A DNA stretch of 53,797 bases from CAUYUA01 sp963575675 (GTDB lineage: Bacteria > Pseudomonadota > Alphaproteobacteria > Azospirillales > Azospirillaceae). Each line of letters begins with the position of its first letter. The stretch's first letter is position 1. Shown here piece after piece: positions 34,932 through 44,288 of the stretch. Below the pieces are notes generated by a model that saw only the letters and a program-made list of their open reading frames with translations, was not told the DNA's origin and did not search any database. The stretch spans positions 1 through 53,797 of the forward strand of contig CAUYUA010000122.1 in the NCBI GenBank assembly GCA_963575675.1, written 5' to 3'. The translations under genes and the position numbers were made by a program.

Positions 34932-36119
34932 TCAGCGCGCGTTGCCGTCGCCCGCAGCAAGTGCGGCGAAGGTGCGAGCGACCAATCGGATTTCGTTACG
35001 CAGTTCTTGTGTGAGTTGTGTTCGCCCAGCTGGAATTTCTTCTGTTAAACGCGATAAGGTCATATCAATATTGCGTAAATGACGGCGAGCGTCGTCGTCG
35101 GAAGAGGTTTGAGAGGACGATGCCGGTGCGAAGACTCCGCTTTGAGTGGCTGCATCGGCTAAACGAGCGATCAGGGGTTTCAGTTCGGTTTGATTTTCGG
35201 CCAGTTTGATCATCAACGCTTGTTCGGTGCGCATTTGGTCGGTTAAAGCGCTCAATTTTTCGGTCAGAGCCAGCAAGTTGGCGTTGGCGATTCTGCGCCC
35301 TTCCTCCGCTTGAGCCATTGTGCGTTGCAAGGCATCGATGTTTTCGGCGGTTTGTTCCAGTAGAGCTTCAAGATAAGCCGGAGCGGAAGATTCGGTCTCG
35401 GAAACATAACCGGAAGGTAGGCGCGCCGCTCCGGAAAGCCAGTCCTCGACGGCCTGGAAAAAACGATTCTGAGCTTGTCCGGCTTGTAAATCAAGGAACC
35501 CTAACGCTAATGATCCGGCCAACCCAAACAACGAGGCGCTGAAGGCTGCGCCCATGCCGGAAAGGGGCGCTTGGAGCCCGCTTTGCAAAGAGGCGAACGC
35601 GGCGGCGACATCGGTTCCGGAACCGATCGAAAGTCCGCCGATTACGCTTCCAACGGATTGGATTGTTCCCAGCAAGCCCCAAAAGGTTCCTAATAGGCCC
35701 AAGAATATCAATAAACCGATGAGATAACGGGAGATTTCTCGCGACTCGTCGAGTCGCGCCGATACGCCGTCAAGCAAAGAGCGCATCGACACAGCAGAAA
35801 GAGCCATTCGGCCTTTGCGATCGGCCAAAACATTGGCCAGAGCGCCCAACAACGCAGGCTGCGCCGGATGTCGTCGAGAATATTCGGCGCGGGTGGGAGA
35901 CTGAAATTGAACCAGCCAAAGGATGTCTCGGCGCAAGCGCAACACCATGCGGAGCATATACAAAACGCCGAATGCGAAGACGCCGAGGATGACTCCATTC
36001 AAACTGGGGTTAATAAAAAAGAACTGTTCCAGGGCGGGGAACGTCAGAAAAACGATTGTTGCGATTGCGCCCAAAAAGGCGAGCATACGCAACACATATC
36101 CCCAAATGCTAATGCTCAT
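34932..36119 (-). CDS. MotA/TolQ/ExbB-family proton channel subunit with long cytoplasmic tail
   Basis: The 395-residue protein has two N-terminal hydrophobic segments (about 10-33 and 42-62), then the MotA/TolQ/ExbB core with transmembrane segments in ISRYLIGLLIFLGLLGTFWGLLGTI and MGAAFSASLFGLAGSLALGFL (about 131-210). The tail is a Gln/Glu-rich helical region of about 170 residues (LLEQTAENIDALQRTMAQAEEGRRI...). The four-segment layout is MotA-like. It is the middle gene of a three-gene operon, 28 bases after the lipoprotein gene and 14 before the MotB-like gene. Confidence 0.85.
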   Translation of the reverse strand: MSISIWGYVLRMLAFLGAIATIVFLTFPALEQFFFINPSLNGVILGVFAFGVLYMLRMVLRLRRDILWLVQFQSPTRAEYSRRHPAQPALLGALANVLADRKGRMALSAVSMRSLLDGVSARLDESREISRYLIGLLIFLGLLGTFWGLLGTIQSVGSVIGGLSIGSGTDVAAAFASLQSGLQAPLSGMGAAFSASLFGLAGSLALGFLDLQAGQAQNRFFQAVEDWLSGAARLPSGYVSETESSAPAYLEALLEQTAENIDALQRTMAQAEEGRRIANANLLALTEKLSALTDQMRTEQALMIKLAENQTELKPLIARLADAATQSGVFAPASSSQTSSDDDARRHLRNIDMTLSRLTEEIPAGRTQLTQELRNEIRLVARTFAALAAGDGNAR

Positions 36120-36147
36120 GGGTGCTTTGTCTTTGTGGCGTTAGGCG

Positions 36148-37002
36148 TTAATTGACGGGAACGACATCGATTCGATCCGAGGGGCCTTCAGGGGCTATTC
36201 CTAACGGACGAACATCGATTCGCGTGCTTCTAACGCCGTGTTGTGTCAGCATTTCGCGTAACGCCAGAGCGCGAGTCATTGAAAGCTGTCGCGCTTGGCG
36301 CTGTGTGTCTGCGTTTCCTGAGGCGTAAGAGCGGAGTTGAATTCGCATGCCGGGCGTAAGTTGCATGGCTGCGGCGTATTCGGCAATTGTGGCTGCGGCG
36401 CTTTCTGGTATGGCTGTTGCGGCGTTCTCAAACACAATGCGACCTTCCGGCGGCATAACAACCGCAGGTGGCGCAGAAGCGACTTGAGTAGTGTTGCGTG
36501 TGGCGTCGGCATTCTCTGGAAGAACGGTCGTCGTCGATGGGATCGACAGCAAAGCGGTGGATTGTTGTGGTAAAGAGGCTTGTTGCGACGCGGGAACGGA
36601 CGCTATAGGCGCATCATCAAGCGGCGGGGGCGTCGGAATGGCTGAGGGGCCGGTTCGTTTCGGTGGTTTGGGCGTCGTCGCGCGGTTGCTCGGAGGCGGC
36701 TCCATTAGAGCTGCGATTCCGGGTTCGGGGGGAGACTCAAGCGCGGCGGGAGCTTCGAACGGGACCGGATCGGGGATCGGCGGCGTTTGACTGGAATCGA
36801 ACGAGGGTTTGGACGGGCGTTCAATTGGTTGAGCGGTTTGCGCGTTGAACTCAGGGGGCGCAGCCTGAGCCGGTTTGGCGATCGGCGGAATGACCAGAGG
36901 GTTGGGCTCTGGCGGAACGAACGCCTCCGTCAAACCGCACCCGGATAAGCCGACGCCGATGGCGACGGCCAATGCCGCGAATACACCGCCCTTTCGGCTC
37001 AT
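36148..37002 (-). CDS. Lipoprotein with Pro-rich linker and C-terminal OmpA-like domain
   Basis: The 284-residue product has a lipoprotein signal with lipobox LSGC (Cys near residue 22), a Pro-rich linker of about 160 residues suited to span the periplasm, and an OmpA-like C-terminal domain (about 190-284) with IVFENAATAIPESAAATIAEYA, IQLRSYASGN and LSMTRALALREMLTQHGVRSTRIDVRPLG. Together with the MotA/MotB-like genes that follow, it could tie an inner-membrane motor to peptidoglycan and the outer membrane. Family name unknown. Confidence 0.8.
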   Translation of the reverse strand: MSRKGGVFAALAVAIGVGLSGCGLTEAFVPPEPNPLVIPPIAKPAQAAPPEFNAQTAQPIERPSKPSFDSSQTPPIPDPVPFEAPAALESPPEPGIAALMEPPPSNRATTPKPPKRTGPSAIPTPPPLDDAPIASVPASQQASLPQQSTALLSIPSTTTVLPENADATRNTTQVASAPPAVVMPPEGRIVFENAATAIPESAAATIAEYAAAMQLTPGMRIQLRSYASGNADTQRQARQLSMTRALALREMLTQHGVRSTRIDVRPLGIAPEGPSDRIDVVPVN

Positions 37003-37121
37003 ACGCTACAACGCCTCTTGGATAGAATGTTTTGCCTTTCTCTGATCTTACCTCACTGTTGGGGTTTCGACAACTCGTTTTCCGTCACTAAGTTCCGGGT
37101 TGTGTATGGGAGTGGATTGTT

Positions 37122-37143
37122 AAGGGAAGCGAAAGCCTCCCTT
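37122..37143 (-). terminator. Hairpin after the RND pump gene
   Basis: AAGGGA and TCCCTT, extended by GC pairing around a GAAA-type loop, lie about 40 bases downstream of the RND gene stop on the minus strand. Only a weak T tail follows, so termination efficiency is uncertain. The rest of 37003-37180 shows no gene. Confidence 0.55.
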
Positions 37144-37180
37144 TATCGGCGAAGCGATTTTTCTTTGGAGTGAAAACCAG

Positions 37181-40100
37181 TCACTCTTCGTGAGTTGTTT
37201 TGTGTTTTGTAAATTTGAGGCTGGTGCGTTTTGTCCAAGAGGAAAGATGCTCTAAGTGCAAATATAATACAGGCGAAAGATAGAGCGTTAGAATTTGCGA
37301 CACCGCCAACCCGCCGACAACTGTTAGTCCTAGGGGTTGCCGCAGCTCTGCGGCTGCGCCGTAGCCTATGGCAATCGGCAATGTTCCCATCATTGCCGCA
37401 AGAGTTGTCATCATAATTGGTCGAAACCGCATCAAACAGGCGCGGTATGCAGCTTGCTCCGGCGGGAGCCCGTGTTCGCGCTTGAGTGACAAAGCAACGT
37501 CGATCATCATGATTGCATTCTTCTTCACAATGCCGATGAGCATCAAGATTCCGATAATCGCAATGACGCTTAATTCTTGACCGAACAGAATCAGAGTTCC
37601 CAAAGCGCCGATCGTCGCCGAGGGCAATCCGGAGAGAATCGTGATTGGATGGATATAGCTTTCATACAGAACGCCGAGGACGATGTAGATCACCACCACC
37701 GCCGCGAGCAGCAGTAATCCTTGGTTACGCATGGAGTCTTGAAAAAGCTGCGTCGTTCCGTTGAATCCAGTGGTGACGGAGGCGGGAAGACGAATTTTTA
37801 ATTCGACCTCTCGAATGACCTCGATGGCCTCGCCGAGCGCATGTCCGGGCGCAAGGTTAAATGAAATGGTGACGGCGGGAACTTGGCTAAGATGATTGAC
37901 CGTAAGCGGGCCACTGGCGCGTTCGACATTGGCGAATGCGTCGAGCGGAACCAAGCGACCGGAAGTGGCGCTGCGGACGTGGAGTTTGGAAAGAGCCGCT
38001 GTTTCAGCCTGGAATTGTGGATCCAACTCAAGAATAACTTGATAATCGTTGCTGGGCGTGAAGATCGTGGAGACTTGTCGCGATCCGAAAGCGCTGTAGA
38101 GGGTTTGTCGCACTTGGTCTACAGCGACTCCTAAAGTTGCGGCGCGCTCGCGGTTGATATGGACGAATGCCTGGGGATTATTGCGTTGGGCGTCACTGGT
38201 GGTGTCTTGGAATATCGGTTCACGAGAAAGTGTCTCGACCATGCGATCTGCCCATAAATAGAGGTCGTCGAGGTTTTGCCCTTGCAGTGTGTACTGATAA
38301 AGATTTTTTGCGGCTCTGCCGCCAAGGCTGAGGTTTTGCACAGGCTGAATAAAGACCGCGAATCCAGGAATGGCGGCGGTTTGACGGCGGAGTCTCTGGA
38401 TTACCTCTCCGACTGGCGGACGTTGTTCTCGGGGTTTAAGGGTAATGAACATGCGTCCGGCGTTGGCGGTGACGCTTTGATTTCCGGCGCCGACTGAAGA
38501 GGTGACGGCAGTCACTGCGGGATCGGCTTGAATGATTGCAGCCGCTTTTTTTTGCATAGCGGCAAGTGCGTCGAAAGAAACATCCGGAGCCGCTTCAGTG
38601 GTGATCGAGATTTGCCCGGTGTCCTCGATGGGAAAAAAGCCTTTGGGCACTATTTTAAAGAGTTGAACAGTGCCGACGATGGTCAAGGCAAAAATAATTA
38701 ACATAATCCAAGAGTGTTTCAACGCCCAACGAAGACTGATGTCGTAGAGTCGCAACCAACCTGTTGTGTGTATGGGAGGCAGCGCAGTGGGCGATTCGCT
38801 TGAAAAACCCTCTTTATGTGAAGATTTTTTATTATGAGGGTGTTTTTCTGCGCGCAAATGTCGAGCGCACAACATCGGCGTCAGGGTGAGCGATACGAAT
38901 GCAGACACGCCGATGGCCAGAGTCACGACCATGGCGAATTCGTGAAATAAACGTCCGACCACTCCACCCATTAGCAAAATGGGGATGAAGACCGCGACCA
39001 GTGACACCGTAATTGAAACGATCGTAAAGCCGATTTCTCGACTGCCTTTGAGCGCTGCTTCGAAAGGTTTTTCTCCATTTTCAATGTGACGAACGATGTT
39101 TTCCAGCATGACAATGGCGTCGTCCACGACCAAACCGACCGACAATGTTAACCCGAGCAAGGAAATATTGTCGAGGCTATAACTCAACAAGAACATGCCG
39201 CCGTAAGTGGCGATCAGTGAGACTGGCAAGGCCAATGCTGGAATTAAAGTTGCCGACAATCGTCGTAAAAACAAAAAAATTACCAACACCACCAAGCCGA
39301 TGGTAAGAAACAGAGTGAACTGAACGTCATGCACGGCGTCTCGGATTGAAAGAGAGCGATCACTCATTACTTCTAAAGAGACGGCGGCCGGAAGTTCTTG
39401 CTGAAGCGCAGGCATGAGCGTGCGAACGCGATCAACAACTTCGACAGTGTTGGCGTCGGGCTGTCTTTGAATGGCGAGAACAATGGCGCGGACTCCATTG
39501 AACCACGCCGCCACGCGGTTGTTCTGCACGCTATCGATCACAGTTGCGACGTCGCTGAGTCGCACCGGAGCGCCGTTGCGGAACGCGACAACCAATGGGC
39601 GAAACGCTTCAGCATTAAGCAACTGTCGGTTTGTTTCGATGGTGAGTTGTTGGTGTGGCCCGCTGAGAGTTCCGACAGGCGTGTTGGCGTTGGCGGCGGT
39701 GATCGCTTTTTGGACGTCATCGATGCCAATTCCTCGTGCGGAAAGCGCGTCTGGATCGATCTGAATTCGCACGGCAAAGCGCTGCGCGCCGTAGACTTGC
39801 ACTTGCGCCACGCCGTTCTGGGTGGCGATGCGGGGTTGTAAGACGGTTTCCGCTAATTCATTGAGCGTGGACAGCGGCAAAACCGGAGACGTCAACGCGA
39901 GAAGAATGACTGGTTGATCGGCTGGGTTGACCTTACGGAAAGAGGGTGGTGTGGTGAGTTCCGCTGGTAAACGCCGTGCGGCGCGCGCTAGAGCCGCCTG
40001 CACATCGTTGGCGGCGTCGTCGATGTTGCGTTCGAGGGCGAATTGCAAAGTAATGATGCTAGAGCCTGAACCACTGGTTGAGGTCATGCTATCGATGCCG

Positions 40101-40324
40101 CCGATGGTGGCGAATTCGCGTTCCAAAATCGAAGCGACTGAAGAAGCCATGGTTTCAGGGCTGGCGCCGGGAAGGACTGCCGAGACGCTGATCACAGGAA
40201 AATCAGCGCGAGGTAAAGCGGCGACGGGAAGCTGTTTCCAGGCGATGAAGCCGCTGAAGACAATGGAGAGAGTCATGAGTGTCGTCATTACAGGACGACG
40301 AATGCATAATTCAGAGAAATTCAT
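37181..40324 (-). CDS. RND-family efflux pump (HAE-1/MdtB-like inner-membrane transporter)
   Basis: The 1047-residue protein shows the RND layout: an N-terminal helix (TLMTLSIVFSGFIAWKQLP), two large periplasmic loops, a first block of six transmembrane helices with LVVFIF-type segments and the proton-relay Asp pair in SVGLVVDDAIVMLENIVRHIE, and a second block ending SQILTLYLSPVLYLHLEHL. It exports drugs or other small amphiphiles out of the cell using the proton gradient. Its ATG overlaps the stop of the membrane fusion protein gene (ATGA). No outer-membrane channel gene is in the window, so a shared TolC is presumed. Confidence 0.95.
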   Translation of the reverse strand: MNFSELCIRRPVMTTLMTLSIVFSGFIAWKQLPVAALPRADFPVISVSAVLPGASPETMASSVASILEREFATIGGIDSMTSTSGSGSSIITLQFALERNIDDAANDVQAALARAARRLPAELTTPPSFRKVNPADQPVILLALTSPVLPLSTLNELAETVLQPRIATQNGVAQVQVYGAQRFAVRIQIDPDALSARGIGIDDVQKAITAANANTPVGTLSGPHQQLTIETNRQLLNAEAFRPLVVAFRNGAPVRLSDVATVIDSVQNNRVAAWFNGVRAIVLAIQRQPDANTVEVVDRVRTLMPALQQELPAAVSLEVMSDRSLSIRDAVHDVQFTLFLTIGLVVLVIFLFLRRLSATLIPALALPVSLIATYGGMFLLSYSLDNISLLGLTLSVGLVVDDAIVMLENIVRHIENGEKPFEAALKGSREIGFTIVSITVSLVAVFIPILLMGGVVGRLFHEFAMVVTLAIGVSAFVSLTLTPMLCARHLRAEKHPHNKKSSHKEGFSSESPTALPPIHTTGWLRLYDISLRWALKHSWIMLIIFALTIVGTVQLFKIVPKGFFPIEDTGQISITTEAAPDVSFDALAAMQKKAAAIIQADPAVTAVTSSVGAGNQSVTANAGRMFITLKPREQRPPVGEVIQRLRRQTAAIPGFAVFIQPVQNLSLGGRAAKNLYQYTLQGQNLDDLYLWADRMVETLSREPIFQDTTSDAQRNNPQAFVHINRERAATLGVAVDQVRQTLYSAFGSRQVSTIFTPSNDYQVILELDPQFQAETAALSKLHVRSATSGRLVPLDAFANVERASGPLTVNHLSQVPAVTISFNLAPGHALGEAIEVIREVELKIRLPASVTTGFNGTTQLFQDSMRNQGLLLLAAVVVIYIVLGVLYESYIHPITILSGLPSATIGALGTLILFGQELSVIAIIGILMLIGIVKKNAIMMIDVALSLKREHGLPPEQAAYRACLMRFRPIMMTTLAAMMGTLPIAIGYGAAAELRQPLGLTVVGGLAVSQILTLYLSPVLYLHLEHLSSWTKRTSLKFTKHKTTHEE

Positions 40325-41619
40325 GGCCGTTCTCCCGGTGTGTTTGGGGAGGTTGCCATCGTATTTGCGGCGGGTTTGGTCGGTTTTGCGCGATCTTTTA
40401 CGCCTTCATTGGCGCCGGGTGTTATGACGCGCGCGCCGGGTCTTAAGCGGGATTGACCTTCCGTGACCACGATCTCGCCTTCTTTCACGCCGCTGGTGAC
40501 GACGGTTCGGCCATCAATTGAGCGATCCAACGTCACAGGACGCGCTTCAACCGTTCTATCTGGGCGAACCACATAGACAAATGTCCCTTGTTGGCTGGTT
40601 TGTAGCGTTTCGTTGGGAACGGTTAAGGCTTGCGGGTCGATTCTTAAAGTGATGACCACCGAGACGAATTGTCCCGGCCATAATAAAGTGTCTGTGTTGT
40701 CGAACTTTGCCTTTAAAGCAATGGTGCCGGTTTGAGAATCGACGGCGTTGTCGATGAAGTCCAAACGACCAAGTGCTTCTGCGCCGTTTTCTCCGGGAAT
40801 TCGAGCCATTACCTCTACCGGAGCTGTCGCCATTGCGCGTCGAATTGCGGGAAGATCACGCTCTGGAATATTGAACGCTGCATATATTGGACGAAGTTGC
40901 GTTAATTGCACCAAAGGTTGAGGGTCTCCCGCCCGCACCACGTTTCCTGGCCGCATTAAAATCGCGCCTGCTCGCCCGGCGATCGGAGAGCGGATTTTTG
41001 TGTAATCTAATGTAAGGCGAATTCCGTCGAGATTCGCTTGGTCGGCCTTCACTGTCGCCTCCAGCACATTGGCGCTGGTCAGTGCGGTCTCATATTTTTC
41101 ACGCGCTACGGCGTCATTGCGTAGCAAATCTCCGAAACGGCGAACATCAATTCGGCTTTTCTCTAATTGAGCGCGATCACGTTCTAGAATTGCCTCGCTT
41201 TGGCGAAGTTGCGATTCGATAGGGCGTGCGTCCAGAGAGTAAAGGAGGTCGCCACGCGCCACTTCTTGACCATCGTTGATGTGGACCGCTTCAATTAAGC
41301 TATCTATGCGTGAGCGAAGCAACACTGTCGCTATTGGTTGTACGGCGCCGATGGCGGTCAATCGAACTGGAGTGGGGCGACGTTCGACGGGAGTCGTTAA
41401 GACGGGTTGGGGACGATCCGAAACTCCGTGAGGGCGTTCGGGGCTCTGTGTTGGCAATGTCGGTTGTGTTTGTGGAGCCGATGTTTGTGGAGAGGACGTT
41501 TGAGCGACCAAAATCCCTTCTCGATATTTCACTAAAAGGGGCCTTAACGTCTCTTGATTCCAGACGCCGACTCCGATCAGAACGGCGATGATGAGAAGAA
41601 AGGGAAGCGCTTTTTTCAT
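40321..41619 (-). CDS. RND efflux membrane fusion protein (HlyD/AcrA family)
   Basis: The periplasmic adaptor has an N-terminal membrane anchor (KALPFLLIIAVLIGVGVW), a Pro/Thr/Gln-rich linker, a lipoyl half (SRIDSLIEAVHINDGQEVARGDLLYSLDARP), an alpha-hairpin coil, and beta-barrel parts with DYTKIRSPIAGRAGAILMRPGNVV and VTSGVKEGEIVVTEGQSRLRPGARV. I choose ATG 41619, preceded by AGGA; the longer frame from 41712 adds 31 basic residues. It precedes and overlaps the pump gene. Confidence 0.93.
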   Translation of the reverse strand: MKKALPFLLIIAVLIGVGVWNQETLRPLLVKYREGILVAQTSSPQTSAPQTQPTLPTQSPERPHGVSDRPQPVLTTPVERRPTPVRLTAIGAVQPIATVLLRSRIDSLIEAVHINDGQEVARGDLLYSLDARPIESQLRQSEAILERDRAQLEKSRIDVRRFGDLLRNDAVAREKYETALTSANVLEATVKADQANLDGIRLTLDYTKIRSPIAGRAGAILMRPGNVVRAGDPQPLVQLTQLRPIYAAFNIPERDLPAIRRAMATAPVEVMARIPGENGAEALGRLDFIDNAVDSQTGTIALKAKFDNTDTLLWPGQFVSVVITLRIDPQALTVPNETLQTSQQGTFVYVVRPDRTVEARPVTLDRSIDGRTVVTSGVKEGEIVVTEGQSRLRPGARVITPGANEGVKDRAKPTKPAANTMATSPNTPGERP

Positions 41620-41781
41620 TTGAGTTCCTAGCCCCTTCCTGTCTTTCAAACTTTGCTTTATGTTCGGCGTCATTTTGGGTATTTTTTTTATGATGCGATG
41701 ATGTTGAGGCACACTCTACGCTATCGATTGTTACGACGTATGTCAGTATTGCAAAGGTTTCTCAGAAATTGTCTTTACGAT

Positions 41782-41798
41782 TGTAACAAATTGTTACA
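41782..41798. promoter_or_regulatory. Palindromic operator candidate upstream of the efflux operon
   Basis: TGTAACA and TGTTACA form a perfect dyad with a three-base centre. On the minus strand the right half contains TACAAT, a good -10 hexamer, so the dyad would overlap a promoter about 160 bases upstream of the membrane fusion protein gene. This is the type of site bound by a TetR-like repressor, but no regulator gene is adjacent. Confidence 0.45.
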
Positions 41799-41854
41799 GA
41801 AGAGATGATTGATTCGCGATCTTTGACTCTGATAAATAGTTAGATAACTGTGAG

Positions 41855-41905
41855 TGCTCCTAAATCTTAGAGGGTGAGGTTTTCGTACAGGAGCATTTTT
41901 CTTTC
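41855..41905 (+). terminator. Plus-strand hairpin with T run in a minus-strand gene context
   Basis: TGCTCCT and AGGAGCA (loop of about 27 bases) are followed by TTTTTCTTTC on the plus strand, as in a rho-independent terminator. Both flanking genes are on the minus strand, so if real it would end a short plus-strand transcript starting in the 41620-41850 region. Confidence 0.35.
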
Positions 41906-41917
41906 TTATGACTCTCA

Positions 41918-41946
41918 GCGATCAGGAACATGGTCTCTGGATTGCC
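41918..41946. terminator. Stem-loop of the GAACGCAGTC family between the cyclase and efflux genes
   Basis: GCGATCAG and CTGGATTGC pair imperfectly around a loop beginning GAACATGGTC, then CCTAATTTATT. The family orientation is plus although both neighbours are on the minus strand; it lies 3' of the adenylate cyclase gene. Confidence 0.55.
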
Positions 41947-41978
41947 TAATTTATTGTTTATTTCAGCTTAGGTTGAAA

Positions 41979-44288
41979 TCATTTGTCTTTCATGACTATT
42001 TTTATTGAACGATCTCCGGCGGCGATTCGTTTTAGATGCAATTGCGCCAATGGGTCGTTCGTCAAAGGAGTAAAAAGGAGTGCGGCTTGCTCGGCGTCGC
42101 CTTTTTCCAAATGTGCAAAACCTTGACGGTATTGAGAAATTTCCGTGGAGTTTGCGCGATCGGGCAAAAGAGGCTCAAAAGCGTCTATTCCTTCGGTTTT
42201 TCCTTTTAGAACTAGAGTTCCGATGGGGCGTCCAAAGAAATTTGGACATTGAGCCACAGTATATCCACTAACGCAAATTAAAGTGCCAAGATGTTTGTTG
42301 ACGCTTTCGAGGCGAGACGCAGTATTGATGGGATCTCCTAACGCTCTATAATCAAATATTATATCTCCGCCGAAATTTCCTACCAGAACTTGCCCCGTAT
42401 GAACGCCGATTCTGGTGACGCCAAACGGAATTCCTTCTTTTTTACGTTGCTCAGAGAAGTCTCTGGCAAAACGATCCATTGCCAAAGCACACGCAACAGC
42501 ACGTTCTGCATGATCGGGCTGGGTAACAGGAGCAGAAAACATCACCGCAACAGCATCGCCAACGATGCGGTCAAGAGTGCCTTCGAATTGGAAGGCAATG
42601 GAAATCATTTCTGTTAAATAGGTGTTCAGCAGTAAAACAACTTGATCGGGGCCGAATTTTTCCATTAACGATGTAAAACCGGCGAGATCCGTCATCACGA
42701 AGCTGCATTCGCGGATTTCACCGCCGAGACTTAGACGATCCGGATGTTCGATCAGATGTTGCACCAGATTTGGAGATACATAAGATGAAAAAGCGCTACG
42801 GAGCCACTGTTGCTTCTGTTCGGCAATTAATTGTTTGGGAATGGACCAAGAAAGGAGAATAGCAATCACGGAAACGCTAGGAAACAATGGATCAAACAGA
42901 ACTCTATGAACCGAAAATTGATACCAAGAAAATCCAAAAATAACTGCAATGGATAGAAAAGAAGTTATTGCCGCATATATTGCTCCTTGGATGTATAGCA
43001 ATATCCCAAGACAAATCCAAATAATGACCATAAATATAATGACAATTCCCATTGAAGTTTCTTTATCGTATGGAGCCAGGCCGGATTTTTGAAGAACTTG
43101 TTCCGCCAACTGTGCGTGAACTTCCACACCAGGAAACATCACTCTAAAAGGATTAAAACGTAAATCTTTCATTCCCTCTGCTGAGGTTCCAATGAATAAT
43201 ATAGAGTTAAGAAAGTTTTTATCCGGAATTTGGTTATTAAGAATCTTCCAGGCGGGAATAGTGCGTTCTGGCATTGTTTTGCTGTAGTACAATTGGACGT
43301 AACCTCTGGAATCTGTTGGAATCTCGAATTGTCCAACTTGTACGGACATGAATCCGGAAGAAGAACTTGTAGAGGACTCTCGACATCCCTTGACGCGAAT
43401 GTTGTAGGGTTCTGATTTTGGGTTGCGAATGTTGCGTTTAAACGCTACGCGCAACGCTTCAAGAGCCAATGAGGGATAGATGTTGTCAGCGATCTTAATA
43501 AAAAGTGGAATGCGGCGTATAATGCCGTCGTTATCGGAACGAAAGCTGACATTTCCAATGCCGACCGCCGATTGGTCAATGACAGGAACATTAACGATGG
43601 CGGTGTCATAGATTACGTCGTTGCTATTTAGGTCTCGCGCCGGGTTGTAATTTCTTGGACAAGCTTCCGTTGTTGCGCTCGATGAATCTTTGTTGATAAT
43701 TTCAGATTTTATTATTCTCCACGGGGTTCCGGGAGCAACTGGGTGAAATGAATTTGAATCGTTTTTATCCTTATCAATGGGGGCGTTCATTGCAAAAAAT
43801 CCAGTAACAACACGACTTTTTGCAATTGTTTCGGCTAAAATTTGATCATGATCGGGAAGATTTTGCATCAAGGCGGCGATTTCCGGCCTGTCTTTCCAGG
43901 GGGCCAGAGCGCGGTTGGGCGAGCTGCGATCTGGTTCGGCAAAGACCATGTCGAAGGCAATGGCGGACGCTCCGAGTGCTTGGAGTCGATTTAACAAGTC
44001 TGCGATTAAAGGACGAGGCCACGGCCATTGTCCGAATTTTTCCAGTGTTTGGTCATCAATATCGATGATATGCACCGGATTTGATTGGACTGGTTGATAA
44101 GCGCGAGGTTTGAGGCGTTGGTAAGCGTCAAACACCGTGTTTCTTAAAGTGACAAGAATCGGAGGCTCGATGATTGCGGTGACAATTGACAAAACTAGGA
44201 CTACGCATGAAACTAGAAATGGCGTTTTATTAGAAATCGTAGTTTGAAATTTAGGTTTTATTTTTGTGGATTGAGGAGAGTGATTCAT
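41979..44288 (-). CDS. CHASE2-domain adenylate/guanylate cyclase (class III)
   Basis: The 769-residue protein has an N-terminal transmembrane helix (about 24-45), a periplasmic CHASE2 sensor (about 50-395, with VHIIDIDDQTLEKFGQWPWPRPLIADLL), and three more transmembrane helices (about 405-475). The cytosolic class III catalytic domain (about 530-700) has metal-binding Asp residues in FVMTDLAGFTSL and DRIVGDAVAVMFSAP, the transition-state Asn and Arg in DPINTASRLESV, and HTGQVLVGNFGG. It probably makes cAMP in response to an extracellular signal; specificity for ATP over GTP is not certain. Confidence 0.92.
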   Translation of the reverse strand: MNHSPQSTKIKPKFQTTISNKTPFLVSCVVLVLSIVTAIIEPPILVTLRNTVFDAYQRLKPRAYQPVQSNPVHIIDIDDQTLEKFGQWPWPRPLIADLLNRLQALGASAIAFDMVFAEPDRSSPNRALAPWKDRPEIAALMQNLPDHDQILAETIAKSRVVTGFFAMNAPIDKDKNDSNSFHPVAPGTPWRIIKSEIINKDSSSATTEACPRNYNPARDLNSNDVIYDTAIVNVPVIDQSAVGIGNVSFRSDNDGIIRRIPLFIKIADNIYPSLALEALRVAFKRNIRNPKSEPYNIRVKGCRESSTSSSSGFMSVQVGQFEIPTDSRGYVQLYYSKTMPERTIPAWKILNNQIPDKNFLNSILFIGTSAEGMKDLRFNPFRVMFPGVEVHAQLAEQVLQKSGLAPYDKETSMGIVIIFMVIIWICLGILLYIQGAIYAAITSFLSIAVIFGFSWYQFSVHRVLFDPLFPSVSVIAILLSWSIPKQLIAEQKQQWLRSAFSSYVSPNLVQHLIEHPDRLSLGGEIRECSFVMTDLAGFTSLMEKFGPDQVVLLLNTYLTEMISIAFQFEGTLDRIVGDAVAVMFSAPVTQPDHAERAVACALAMDRFARDFSEQRKKEGIPFGVTRIGVHTGQVLVGNFGGDIIFDYRALGDPINTASRLESVNKHLGTLICVSGYTVAQCPNFFGRPIGTLVLKGKTEGIDAFEPLLPDRANSTEISQYRQGFAHLEKGDAEQAALLFTPLTNDPLAQLHLKRIAAGDRSIKIVMKDK

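Noticed and set aside
33712..37002. Zorya-type defence system (ZorA/ZorB-like pair)
   Set aside because: There are no ZorC, ZorD or ZorE genes; the third gene is an OmpA-domain lipoprotein, and the operon sits among housekeeping genes.
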